A DNA stretch of 64,000 nucleotides from Bacteroides sp. (lineage in GTDB: Bacteria; Bacteroidota; Bacteroidia; Bacteroidales; Bacteroidaceae), in the NCBI RefSeq assembly GCF_030151085.1, contig NZ_JASLER010000070.1, forward strand, positions 21,554 to 85,553. The letters are read 5' to 3'. Both the position numbers and the translations under genes were made by a program. Shown here one piece after another: positions 8,360-17,065 of the stretch; position 1 is the stretch's first letter; every line of letters starts with the position of its first letter. The notes under the pieces are model-generated. The model saw only the letters and a list, made by a program, of their open reading frames with translations. It was not told the DNA's origin and searched no databases.

Positions 8360-9140
8360 GCTCCAATGCTTTGGCTTCATTCCAAAGTTTATCCATCTCT
8401 TCCAGTGTCATATCATGGAGGTTTTTACCTTCCTTGATGCTGTGCGCTTCTACATAATTGAAGCGACGGATGAATTTTTGGTTGGTGAGTTCCAATGCAT
8501 TATCCGGATTTATTTTGTAAAGACGAGCGGCGTTGATAAGGCTGAACATTACGTCTCCGAATTCAGCTTCCGCTTTTTCTTTATCCATGTGGGCTACTTC
8601 CGCTTGGAATTCTTGTATTTCTTCCTTTACCTTGTCCCATACCTGTTCGCGTTCATCCCAATCAAAACCTACATTACGGGCTTTGTCTTGGATGCGATAG
8701 GCTTTAATAATAGAGGGTAGGGAAGCGGGCACACCACTCAGAACGGTTTTATTTCCATCTTTCTCTTTCAGTTTCAGTTGCTCCCAGTTCTCAAGAACTT
8801 GTCCTACATTTTCTGCTTTCTCATTGCCGAATACATGTGGATGGCGGAAGATCAGTTTTTCACAAAGACGGTCGCAAACATCTTTCATATCGAAATCACC
8901 AGTCTCAGAACCTATCTTGGCATAGAAAGCTACATGTAGCAGTACGTCGCCCAACTCTTTGCAGATGTCATTCTTATCATTGCGAATGATGGCGTCACAA
9001 AGTTCGTAAGTCTCTTCAATGGTGTTGGGGCGCAAACTTTCATTAGTCTGCTTGCGATCCCAAGGGCATTTCTCGCGGAGTTCGTCGAGTATGTCAAGGA
9101 AGCGTCCGAAGGCTTCCATTTGCTCTTTTCTAGTATGCAT
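8349..9140 (-). CDS. mazG: Nucleoside triphosphate pyrophosphohydrolase MazG
   Basis: The 263-residue protein is a full two-domain all-alpha MazG. The first domain has WDRKQTNESLRPNTIEETYEL and then KELGDVLLHVAFYA; the second has KEEIQEFQAEV and EFGDVMFSLINAARLY. These ExxE and ExxD patterns bind the magnesium ions that position the NTP for hydrolysis to NMP and pyrophosphate. The enzyme cleans up non-canonical nucleotides and affects stress signalling in the cytoplasm. It is the last gene of a leftward cluster, 13 bases after the lipoprotein gene, and is ended by the terminator at 8276-8306. Confidence 0.96.
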   Translation of the reverse strand: MHTRKEQMEAFGRFLDILDELREKCPWDRKQTNESLRPNTIEETYELCDAIIRNDKNDICKELGDVLLHVAFYAKIGSETGDFDMKDVCDRLCEKLIFRHPHVFGNEKAENVGQVLENWEQLKLKEKDGNKTVLSGVPASLPSIIKAYRIQDKARNVGFDWDEREQVWDKVKEEIQEFQAEVAHMDKEKAEAEFGDVMFSLINAARLYKINPDNALELTNQKFIRRFNYVEAHSIKEGKNLHDMTLEEMDKLWNEAKALEQKK

Positions 9141-9153
9141 TTTTATTTAATAA

Positions 9154-9591
9154 TCAATTGTTTTCTTCACCCTCTTGATATTTTATATCGAATCTGCCTT
9201 CAGTAATTCCACCACCAGAGAAGGTGCCGCTGATGACCCTGCCATCCATGCGCGTAATATGTGCTTCTCCATCCTCAAGCAGACCGCCGTCAAAAGTGGC
9301 ATTCGTATAGTTGCAGGTAGCTCCTGAGGTAGGGTTGACAAGGACGAAAGACATATTGATGAATATACCGACTTGTGATTCGATTCTTACGTAGTGATTT
9401 TCATTTTCTGTAAAAGTAGAGACTTCAGGCTTTCCGTACCGACCACTGGCATATATCCAGCCATCTATCAGACAACCCAAAGTATTTTCACCTGTACTAG
9501 TAGCGGCCGGCATAATTGTAGGATCGACCGACTTGTCTTCATCGCAAGCACAGAAAAGAAGTATTGTGAAGAGAAATAATAGCTTTTTCAT
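9154..9591 (-). CDS. Small hypothetical lipoprotein
   Basis: I do not recognise the family. The 145-residue protein has a short signal peptide ending in the lipobox LLFCAC (Cys at residue 16), followed by an acidic linker (DEDKSVDP). The mature part looks like a small all-beta domain: GCLIDGWIYASGR, FINMSFVLVNP and a Gly-rich run ISGTFSGGGITEGRFDI near the end. Small Bacteroidota lipoproteins with this build are common and mostly uncharacterised. It sits 13 bases downstream of an outer-membrane barrel gene and 13 bases upstream of mazG, so all three are probably one transcript. Confidence 0.82.
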   Translation of the reverse strand: MKKLLFLFTILLFCACDEDKSVDPTIMPAATSTGENTLGCLIDGWIYASGRYGKPEVSTFTENENHYVRIESQVGIFINMSFVLVNPTSGATCNYTNATFDGGLLEDGEAHITRMDGRVISGTFSGGGITEGRFDIKYQEGEENN

Positions 9592-9604
9592 ATCGTGTTA
9601 TGCT

Positions 9605-10270
9605 TTAAAAGTGATAATTCAAACCAAAAAGTACAGAGAGCTGACCGAAGTACCCGTAACCGGACTTTGGTCGTACAACTTCCCAAGTTTGGTCATGATA
9701 CTTAGTCATATAGGAGTCAGAGCTTGATATCAGCCAGTTCAGTTGTGCCGATATACCGATCTGTCTGGATAGGAAGTACTCTCCGGAGAGAGAGAAGTTG
9801 CCTGCCAGTCGGTTCATTTCCACTTCCCGAGGTTTGTCGTACACGGTACTTTTATTCTTATAAAGCTGGTAACCGATACCTGTAGCAGCTTGTATCTGAA
9901 AATGCTCACGGATAAAGAATACCCCGAACTGAGGGGCGAGATAGTGCATATGTATTTTATCTGCTCCGGTGTCATGAGATCCTTTGTAGATACTTCCCTG
10001 GTATAAGAAACCTGGAGCAAGTCTCACTCCGTAATCACGAGGCCCTTTGCCTACATACCAGTAGCTGGCATCCCATGCAATACCTTTTCGTAGATCTTTG
10101 CTGTAAGCATCTTCAATATTGGTGAGCCCCATCTGAGACCCTACTTGCCAAGTCGGTCCCACATGAACCGATAGCATCGATTTCTTTGAATTTTCTCTTT
10201 GAGCATAAAGGGAAGAAGAGATTAATACAGCTCCCGCTATGCAAAGTAGTGATCTGAGACAAGTCTTCAT
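9605..10270 (-). CDS. Outer-membrane beta-barrel protein, unknown function
   Basis: The 221-residue protein starts with a cleavable signal peptide ending near SSSLYAQ. It continues as short alternating polar/aromatic strands typical of a small eight-stranded barrel, for example YGVRLAPGFLYQGSIY, HFQIQAATGIGYQLY and YGYFGQLSVLFGLNYHF, which ends in the aromatic residue (Phe) used as an outer-membrane sorting signal. It fits the porin/OmpW-like small barrel group, but I cannot tell which. It is the first gene of the leftward cluster that ends with mazG. Confidence 0.8.
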   Translation of the reverse strand: MKTCLRSLLCIAGAVLISSSLYAQRENSKKSMLSVHVGPTWQVGSQMGLTNIEDAYSKDLRKGIAWDASYWYVGKGPRDYGVRLAPGFLYQGSIYKGSHDTGADKIHMHYLAPQFGVFFIREHFQIQAATGIGYQLYKNKSTVYDKPREVEMNRLAGNFSLSGEYFLSRQIGISAQLNWLISSSDSYMTKYHDQTWEVVRPKSGYGYFGQLSVLFGLNYHF

Positions 10271-10338
10271 AGTGTTTGTTGTTTTTGTTTATGAGGATGC
10301 AAAGAAACTTAAAATACTGAATGTTAGCAACATTTTTC

Positions 10339-11394
10339 CTAAGAATGTTTGTATTGGTCGTAAGAAATCAGTAATCCTACTACTTCGGAATAATTCTTTC
10401 GTCCGCTTTCTATTTTGTTTCCTTTTAGGTATAAATCATAAATCCAGTCCTGAATATCCCCAACTAGCGGGCTGTACTTTGCCATCCAATATTCCTGATT
10501 GGCTTTTACCAGTTCAATAATTTCAGGACGTATTCGGTTGAAGAGTTGGGTATAATCTTCTTCGTTCATCAATCGACGGGCATTGCCAAGTACATGCGAA
10601 AGCACAGAGAGATATCCGCTGAAGCGAATGCCACGGACTTGCGAACGGGTACAAACCTGATAAGCGTAGAAATTAGCTTCCGCTTCGCTGGTAATACCTA
10701 AAAGATGTGCCAACTCATGGGCATAAGTAGCAGGGTATTGCGGAGGAAGTAAATCTCCGTTCAATGTAAACTCACAAAAGAAAGGCCCCATGCTACCTGT
10801 TACACCTACCATTGATATAAGCGGTGTGAAAAGCATGGTTTTTACCCGAGGAGACTGATGAGGAGGATGGTGTACACCTAGGGAGGTACTGATTTCGTCA
10901 TATCCCTTCACACTCTCCCGGCAGACTAGCGGTTCGTTGATGACGGTTACTTTGACGTAAGAAGCATTCAGGCTATCAATATAACTGTCTACAAACTTCT
11001 GAAAGTAGTCAGGAGTATAGGCAGTATAAGGAATCTTTGTTCTTCCGTAGAAATCTTTCTGTGAATAATTGAGTCCCCATGCCAGATAGAACCATACATA
11101 TACCCATAGAAGATATTCTATATCGTTCAGTAAAACACGCCTCCATTTCTTTTTCTTGAAACAACGGGCATAGATCGGGTAAACAATGACTCCGACAATG
11201 CTAAGGAAGATAAACAAATCTCCTATGGCAAAAGGTATAAGTTTTGAAAAGGAAGTTAAGCAGTAGGAAATAGCCGGATATACAGACTGTGCGTAGACCT
11301 CTCCCCAGCCCGGAATGAGTTGCGTAGCCCACGTAACTAACAGTAGTACGCCTAATATTGAATATCTGATTTTCAGCTTGCTGCTCATTATCAA
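10339..11394 (-). CDS. DUF3810 membrane protein with a metallopeptidase-like HExxH motif
   Basis: The 351-residue protein has about three N-terminal transmembrane segments (for example YSILGVLLLVTWATQLIP and AIGDLFIFLSIVGVIVYPIY). A large extracytoplasmic part then carries YAHELAHLLGITSEAEANFYAY. The HELAH plus downstream EAE pattern resembles a zinc metallopeptidase site, and this arrangement is characteristic of DUF3810. No substrate is known to me. The ATG at 11394 gives M-I-M; the second ATG two codons later is equally possible. It is divergent from the gene at 11512, with which it shares a 117-bp promoter region. Confidence 0.85.
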   Translation of the reverse strand: MIMSSKLKIRYSILGVLLLVTWATQLIPGWGEVYAQSVYPAISYCLTSFSKLIPFAIGDLFIFLSIVGVIVYPIYARCFKKKKWRRVLLNDIEYLLWVYVWFYLAWGLNYSQKDFYGRTKIPYTAYTPDYFQKFVDSYIDSLNASYVKVTVINEPLVCRESVKGYDEISTSLGVHHPPHQSPRVKTMLFTPLISMVGVTGSMGPFFCEFTLNGDLLPPQYPATYAHELAHLLGITSEAEANFYAYQVCTRSQVRGIRFSGYLSVLSHVLGNARRLMNEEDYTQLFNRIRPEIIELVKANQEYWMAKYSPLVGDIQDWIYDLYLKGNKIESGRKNYSEVVGLLISYDQYKHS

Positions 11395-11410
11395 TATACT
11401 TTGTTGGGGA

Positions 11411-11460
11411 CAAAAATATGCATTTAATAAATGTCACATAAAGAAATAGCCCTATATTTG
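11411..11460. promoter_or_regulatory. Divergent promoter pair between 10339 and 11512 genes
   Basis: The minus strand carries TATTTTTG at 11418-11411, serving the DUF3810 gene, with TATG 18 bases upstream as a partial -33 box. The plus strand carries TATATTTG at 11453-11460, serving the 11512 gene. Both match the -7 consensus; the -33 boxes are weak. Confidence 0.5.
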
Positions 11461-11511
11461 CAAAAAATCTGTTAATAATCAACTTTATCGACAACATAAA
11501 GCACTAAAATT

Positions 11512-12153
11512 ATGGAAGAATTAAATGAAATTGATCGTTATTGCCGCAATTGTGTTTCACGTGATTTTGTAACAGGCAGAGGTTTAGTTTGCAAACGTAC
11601 GAATGCACTTCCCGCTTTTCAGGGAGAATGTGCCGATTTTCAACAAGATGAAGAGTTAGAAAAAATGGCACCTACGCCGAAGCCTGAAGATTATACTGTC
11701 CAATTGGACAAGAAGCAATTGTTGGCAGAGCAGAATTTACTGAAGGGTGTTTCCTTGGGTATTGTGGCCTGCATCGTCGGAGCAGCAGCTTGGAGTCTTA
11801 TTTCGATTTCTACCGGATATCAAATTGGTTATATGGCTATTGGTGTGGGATTCCTTGTAGGTTTTGCCATGCGTCAAGGTAAGGGTGTAACACCTGTTTT
11901 CGGTATTATCGGTGCTGCTTTAGCGTTGTTGAGTTGTGTGCTGGGTGATTTTTTCTCCATGGTCGGACTTATAGCAAAAGAGTACGAATTATCCTATTGG
12001 GAAATTTTATCAGGTATTGAATTTGAAGATATCACATCTTTGATGATGGAAAATTTGGCATCTATGACCATTGTATTTTATGGCATTGCTCTTTATGAAG
12101 GCTATAAATTGTCTTTCCGTGAACAGAAACAACCAGAGGGTGGCAAGATTTAA
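11512..12153 (+). CDS. Membrane protein with an N-terminal cysteine cluster
   Basis: I do not recognise a named family. The 213-residue protein has a cytoplasmic-type N-terminus with four cysteines in the pattern YCRNC, VCKR and GECADF (residues about 10-43), which looks like a small zinc-binding knuckle. A linker follows, and then about four transmembrane helices from residue 78 on, such as GVSLGIVACIVGAAAWSLI and VFGIIGAALALLSCVLGDFF. The tail is charged. There is no signal peptide. It lies 63 bases upstream of valS and may be read with it, though a -7 box (TAATTTTG, 12166-12173) lies between them. Confidence 0.72.
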   Translation: MEELNEIDRYCRNCVSRDFVTGRGLVCKRTNALPAFQGECADFQQDEELEKMAPTPKPEDYTVQLDKKQLLAEQNLLKGVSLGIVACIVGAAAWSLISISTGYQIGYMAIGVGFLVGFAMRQGKGVTPVFGIIGAALALLSCVLGDFFSMVGLIAKEYELSYWEILSGIEFEDITSLMMENLASMTIVFYGIALYEGYKLSFREQKQPEGGKI

Positions 12154-12216
12154 ATTATAAATCATTAATTTTGCGCCCGTTATTCGCAATAAATTAATTA
12201 TAGAGATTTTAAAGAT

Positions 12217-14859
12217 ATGGAATTAGCAAGTAAGTACAATCCCACTGACGTGGAGGGAAAGTGGTATCAATATTGGTTGGACCACAAATTATTCAGTTCA
12301 AAACCCGATGGTCGTGAGCCTTACACCATCGTAATTCCTCCCCCAAACGTCACAGGAGTGCTCCACATGGGTCACATGCTTAATAATACCATTCAAGATA
12401 TCTTGGTGCGCCGCGCCCGTATGGAAGGTAAAAACGCTTGTTGGGTACCGGGAACCGACCATGCATCTATTGCTACTGAGGCTAAAGTCGTTAATAGACT
12501 TGCTTCTCAAGGCATTAAGAAGACTGATCTCACCCGTGATGAATTCTTGAAACATGCTTGGGAATGGACTGATGAACATGGTGGCATCATCTTGAAACAA
12601 CTCCGCAAACTGGGTGCTTCTTGCGACTGGGATCGTACAGCATTTACTATGGACGAGAAACGTAGTGAAAGTGTACTTAAAGTTTTCGTTGATCTGTACA
12701 ACAAAGGTCTGATATACCGTGGTGTACGTATGGTAAACTGGGACCCGAAAGCATTGACTGCCCTGAGTGATGAAGAAGTTATTTATAAGGAAGAGCACAG
12801 CAAACTGTACTATCTGAAATATATGGTAGAAGGTGATCCCGAAGGACGTTACGCCGTAGTTGCTACTACCCGCCCTGAAACCATCATGGGGGATACTGCT
12901 ATGTGTATCAATCCTAACGATCCGAAGAACGAATGGCTGAAAGGCAAGAAAGTAATCGTTCCATTGGTAAATCGTGTTATTCCGGTGATTGAAGATGACT
13001 ATGTAGACATCGAATTCGGTACCGGTTGTCTGAAAGTAACTCCTGCCCATGATGTAAACGACTACATGTTGGGTGAGAAATATAATTTGCCGAGCATCGA
13101 TATTTTCAACGATAACGGTACACTCAGCGAAGCAGCAGGTTTGTATATCGGCATGGATCGTTTTGACGTTCGCGAGCAGATAGAGAAGGACCTTGTTGCT
13201 GCCGGACTGATGGAAAAGACCGAAGCCTATACTAATAAGGTGGGTTGCTCCGAACGTACCAACGTTGCTATTGAGCCGAAGCTTTCTATGCAATGGTTCC
13301 TGAAAATGGAACACTTTGCCGATATGGCTCTGCCTCCGGTAATGAATGATGACTTGAAGTTCTATCCCGCCAAATATAAGAATACTTATAAGAATTGGTT
13401 GGAGAATATCAAGGATTGGTGCATCAGTCGCCAGTTATGGTGGGGACATCGTATTCCTGCTTACTTCTTGCCCGAAGGTGGTTATGTAGTAGCTGCTACT
13501 CCCGAAGAGGCTCTTAAGTTGGCAAAGGAAAAGACCGGTAATGCCGATCTTAAAATGGAAGACCTCCGTCAAGACGAAGATTGCCTTGATACTTGGTTCT
13601 CTTCTTGGTTGTGGCCCATCTCTTTGTTTGATGGTATCAATAATCCGGGTAATGAAGAAATTAAATACTATTATCCTACCAGTGACTTGGTAACCGGTCC
13701 GGATATCATCTTCTTTTGGGTAGCCCGTATGATTATGGCAGGCTATGAGTACGAAGGTCAGATGCCGTTCAAGAATGTCTATTTTACAGGTATTGTTCGT
13801 GATAAGCTGGGACGCAAGATGTCCAAGTCGCTTGGTAATTCACCCGACCCGTTGGATTTGATTGAGAAGTATGGTGCTGATGGCGTACGTATGGGTATGA
13901 TGCTTGCAGCTCCTGCCGGGAACGATATCCTATTTGATGATGCTCTGTGCGAACAAGGACGTAACTTCAACAATAAGATATGGAATGCCTTCCGCTTGAT
14001 TAAAGGCTGGACGAATGGAGAAGGTACAATAGATATTCCGGCTGATGCTCATATTGCAGTACAATGGTTTTCACTGCGTTTGGATGTTGCTTCTGCTGAA
14101 ATTGCTGATTTGTTCAGTAAATATCGTTTGAGTGAGGCATTGATGGTGGTTTACAAACTTTTCTGGGACGAATTCTCTTCTTGGTTGCTGGAGATTGTGA
14201 AGCCGGCGTATGGTCAACCGGTCAATGGTTTCATCTATACAGTGGTGCTCAGCTCGTTTGAACGTTTGCTGGAATTGCTGCATCCTTTCATGCCGTTTAT
14301 TACGGAAGAACTTTGGCAACAGTTGCGTGAACGCAAGCCGGGTGAAAGTTTGATGGTTCATCAAATGGATGAAATAGAAGCAGATGCTGCAAATGAACCG
14401 CTGTTGCAAGAGTTTGAAATTGCAAAAGAAATCATCAGTAACGTTCGTACCGTCCGTGCACAAAAGAACATTCCTATGAAAGAGACACTCGAACTTCAGA
14501 TTGTCGGTGCTAATCCCGTAGAAGGTATGAATCCTGTGATCTTGAAGATGTGTAATCTTTCGGTTATCAATGTAGTAGAAGCTAAAGCTGATGGTGCTGC
14601 CGCCTTTATGGTAGGTACTACCGAATATGCAGTACCTCTGGGTAATATGATTGATGTAGAAACAGAAATCGCCCGTATGGAAGCTGAATTGAAGCATAAG
14701 GAAGGTTTTCTGCAAGGTGTATTAAAGAAACTGAGTAATGAGAAGTTTGTGAACAATGCTCCTGCTGCTGTTCTTGAAATGGAACGTAAGAAACAGGCCG
14801 ATGCGGAAAGTATTATCAATTCTTTGAAAGAAAGCATCGCTGCACTGAAGAAAGCTTGA
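12217..14859 (+). CDS. valS: Valyl-tRNA synthetase
   Basis: The 880-residue class I synthetase attaches valine to tRNA-Val in the cytoplasm. The ATP-binding signature HMGH is at residues 50-53 inside PPPNVTGVLHMGHMLNN, and KMSKS is at 534-538. The editing domain between them contains the usual TTRPETIMGDTA and VTPAHD segments. The anticodon-binding helical domain follows, and the C-terminus is the charged coiled-coil arm (from about residue 810, ending ESIAALKKA) characteristic of ValRS. Length matches the family. The gene has its own terminator at 14883-14921. Confidence 0.98.
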   Translation: MELASKYNPTDVEGKWYQYWLDHKLFSSKPDGREPYTIVIPPPNVTGVLHMGHMLNNTIQDILVRRARMEGKNACWVPGTDHASIATEAKVVNRLASQGIKKTDLTRDEFLKHAWEWTDEHGGIILKQLRKLGASCDWDRTAFTMDEKRSESVLKVFVDLYNKGLIYRGVRMVNWDPKALTALSDEEVIYKEEHSKLYYLKYMVEGDPEGRYAVVATTRPETIMGDTAMCINPNDPKNEWLKGKKVIVPLVNRVIPVIEDDYVDIEFGTGCLKVTPAHDVNDYMLGEKYNLPSIDIFNDNGTLSEAAGLYIGMDRFDVREQIEKDLVAAGLMEKTEAYTNKVGCSERTNVAIEPKLSMQWFLKMEHFADMALPPVMNDDLKFYPAKYKNTYKNWLENIKDWCISRQLWWGHRIPAYFLPEGGYVVAATPEEALKLAKEKTGNADLKMEDLRQDEDCLDTWFSSWLWPISLFDGINNPGNEEIKYYYPTSDLVTGPDIIFFWVARMIMAGYEYEGQMPFKNVYFTGIVRDKLGRKMSKSLGNSPDPLDLIEKYGADGVRMGMMLAAPAGNDILFDDALCEQGRNFNNKIWNAFRLIKGWTNGEGTIDIPADAHIAVQWFSLRLDVASAEIADLFSKYRLSEALMVVYKLFWDEFSSWLLEIVKPAYGQPVNGFIYTVVLSSFERLLELLHPFMPFITEELWQQLRERKPGESLMVHQMDEIEADAANEPLLQEFEIAKEIISNVRTVRAQKNIPMKETLELQIVGANPVEGMNPVILKMCNLSVINVVEAKADGAAAFMVGTTEYAVPLGNMIDVETEIARMEAELKHKEGFLQGVLKKLSNEKFVNNAPAAVLEMERKKQADAESIINSLKESIAALKKA

Positions 14860-14882
14860 TTACTTTAATCTTATAATATATG

Positions 14883-14921
14883 GCTCCGTTGGACTATTGG
14901 TGTTCTAACGGAGCTTTTTTT
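14883..14921 (+). terminator. Rho-independent terminator of valS
   Basis: An 8-bp perfect stem (GCTCCGTT, 14883-14890, with AACGGAGC, 14907-14914) is followed by T7. It starts 24 bases after the valS stop. Confidence 0.87.
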
Positions 14922-15044
14922 ATTAATCAATGTAACATGTGTTGAGAAACATATCCTTAAATTTTAGGAACTTACGGTGGGCGCTTGTCTTAAATACATA
15001 GTGATTAAGTAATAGTATTATTCACTCCTAATAAATTTATAGAC

Positions 15045-17000
15045 ATGAAAAACAAAATGAGGACAATTCTCCTGGCGACATTGACTGCATCTTTGTTCGT
15101 CCAGTGTAAACCGACCGAACAAACCTTCAAGGTGCAACTTGACAGTACCAAGGAAGTATCAGGCAAAAAGTTTGCTTTGAAGGACATCAATCCCGAATTG
15201 CCGTCCAACTGGGATGATTATAAGTTCGTAGTTATTGAGTACAAAAGCACCACAGCACAGCGTTTTCATCTCGGCTTTACTACAGATAGCAGTTACAACG
15301 AACTGCGTGTGATGTGCTATGTTCCCAATGCCTGGAACAAACTGGCTATTCCTCTGAAATATTTTACTGAATTGCCTGGTGCAGCTGTCGATTTGGCTGC
15401 TACTTTTAATCATGCCCGTTATATGGGTTGGATTAACTTGGGTGGTAAGCGTGAACCGCTTCAAGGAGTTGATTCCATTGGTATCCGTATGCGTAAACCA
15501 ATCCATAATCCGATGATTGAAATCCGTTCCATTACTTTGGCTACGGAAGATCCGGGTGATGAATATATGGGTGAAGTCCCTGCTGTAGATGAATTCGGAC
15601 AATCTAATTTGGTAGAATATGCTGGTAAGATTTCTTCTTTAGAACAACTAAAGAAGGAGTGGGAAGCTGAAGATGCCGAAGTGGTGACTACTGATGCTTA
15701 TAACTATTCTAAATTTGGAGGTTACAAGCAGCAACAAGTAAAAGCTACCGGATTCTTTCGTACCCAAAAGATCGGTGACCGTTGGTGGTTTGTTGACCCT
15801 GAAGGTTATCTGTTTCTTTCCGTAGGAGTAGATTGTGTTAGCCCCGGTGGTGGTGGAAACATACGTGACGTTGAGCATCGTAACGGTATGTACAAAGAAT
15901 TACCTCCCGCAGATTTGATGGAGAAGTTTGCCAGTCGAAATTATCGTGGTAATAATTCTGCTTCTTTCGGCTTTTGGAATCAATATCGTCGCTATGGGGA
16001 TGCATTCCCTGAAAAATCAAGAGAACTGATATTCAAACGTATGGATAAGTGGGGCTTGAACACTATTGCTAATTGGTCGAGTTCGGAAGTAATGAACATG
16101 AACCGTAAGGCATTTTTAATACCTTTGCGAAATATAGGTATCGAACATGACTTGATGGGACTTTGTGACGTGTACAACCCTGCTTTCAAATCTAAAGTGG
16201 ATAAATCATTGTCTGAATTTGTAGCTCCTTACAAAAATAATCCTTGGTTGATTGGGTATTTCATAGGTAATGAACCTGCTTGGCTGGGAGAAGAAGCTCG
16301 TCTGTGTAGTTTAATCCTCGATGGAAAAGACCGTCCCATCAAAACAGCTTTGCAGAAATACCTGAGTGAGAAAGGTGATACCCCGGAAAACCGCAAAGAA
16401 TTCATCCTCTCTACTTTCCGAACATTCCTGTCTACTACCAACCAGATACTAAAGAAACATGACCCAAACCATCTGAATCTAGGTATTCGTTTCGGCAATA
16501 TCCTGACTTTGGATGAAGAAATCCTTCAAATGTGTGGCGAATCTTTTGATGTGCTGAGTTTCAACTGTTACGACTTGGTTCCCAATCCGGCAATGATGGA
16601 TCGTGCGTTGAAGATAGCCAATCTTCCGATGATTATCGGTGAATATCATTTTGGTACGGTAGACCGTGGCATGGCTCAATCTCTATGGCAGGTCGATTCA
16701 CAGGAACAGCGTGGAGTGGCTTATCGTTATTATACAGAAAATGCTTATTCACATCCCGGTCTGATTGGTACCGGCTATTTCTTGTGGTGTGACCAAGACC
16801 TGACCGGACGTGGTGACGGTGAAAACTATAACTGTGGTCTGATTGATGTAACCGACCGTCCTTATAAAGAACAAGTAGAAGCTATGATGGAAACAGCCAA
16901 AATCTTGTATGATATTCATTCGGGAACAAAGCTGCCTACTGACCGTAAACCAGAGAATGCACGCGGTCATGAAGCTATTCCTGATCTATGGAATGAATAA
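15045..17000 (+). CDS. GH50-like (agarase-type) glycoside hydrolase, putative lipoprotein
   Basis: The 651-residue protein has a signal peptide ending with SLFVQC, a likely lipobox. A non-catalytic beta-sandwich follows at about residues 30-170, and then a TIM-barrel hydrolase domain begins at about residue 235 with TGFFRTQKIGDRWWFVDPEG. That opening, the acid/base segment GNEPAWLG (about 408) and the nucleophile segment IIGEYHFGTVDRG (about 531) match the agarase-like clan A enzymes around family GH50. It should be exported and act on a beta-linked polysaccharide. Whether it cleaves agarose is not established, since gut members of this group act on several substrates. It is the first carbohydrate gene after valS and converges on the GH9 operon. 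Confidence 0.82.
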   Translation: MKNKMRTILLATLTASLFVQCKPTEQTFKVQLDSTKEVSGKKFALKDINPELPSNWDDYKFVVIEYKSTTAQRFHLGFTTDSSYNELRVMCYVPNAWNKLAIPLKYFTELPGAAVDLAATFNHARYMGWINLGGKREPLQGVDSIGIRMRKPIHNPMIEIRSITLATEDPGDEYMGEVPAVDEFGQSNLVEYAGKISSLEQLKKEWEAEDAEVVTTDAYNYSKFGGYKQQQVKATGFFRTQKIGDRWWFVDPEGYLFLSVGVDCVSPGGGGNIRDVEHRNGMYKELPPADLMEKFASRNYRGNNSASFGFWNQYRRYGDAFPEKSRELIFKRMDKWGLNTIANWSSSEVMNMNRKAFLIPLRNIGIEHDLMGLCDVYNPAFKSKVDKSLSEFVAPYKNNPWLIGYFIGNEPAWLGEEARLCSLILDGKDRPIKTALQKYLSEKGDTPENRKEFILSTFRTFLSTTNQILKKHDPNHLNLGIRFGNILTLDEEILQMCGESFDVLSFNCYDLVPNPAMMDRALKIANLPMIIGEYHFGTVDRGMAQSLWQVDSQEQRGVAYRYYTENAYSHPGLIGTGYFLWCDQDLTGRGDGENYNCGLIDVTDRPYKEQVEAMMETAKILYDIHSGTKLPTDRKPENARGHEAIPDLWNE

Positions 17001-17005
17001 GTAAT

Positions 17006-17054
17006 AAAAAAAGGTAATGACGTTTCCACAATAGTGAAGTCATTACCTTTTTTT
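17006..17054. terminator. Bidirectional terminator between the GH50-like and GH9 genes
   Basis: A perfect 16-bp stem pairs 17006-17021 with 17039-17054. It runs from an A-rich start into a T-run on the plus strand, and the reverse holds on the minus strand. It serves the rightward GH50-like gene and the leftward GH9 operon, whose stop is at 17066. Confidence 0.9.
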
Positions 17055-17065
17055 GCAGCTATTTA

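Noticed and set aside
12298..13314. A 338-codon frame on the minus strand inside valS
   Set aside because: It lies antisense to a perfectly conserved synthetase, has no family pattern, and such long shadow frames are common opposite well-biased genes.
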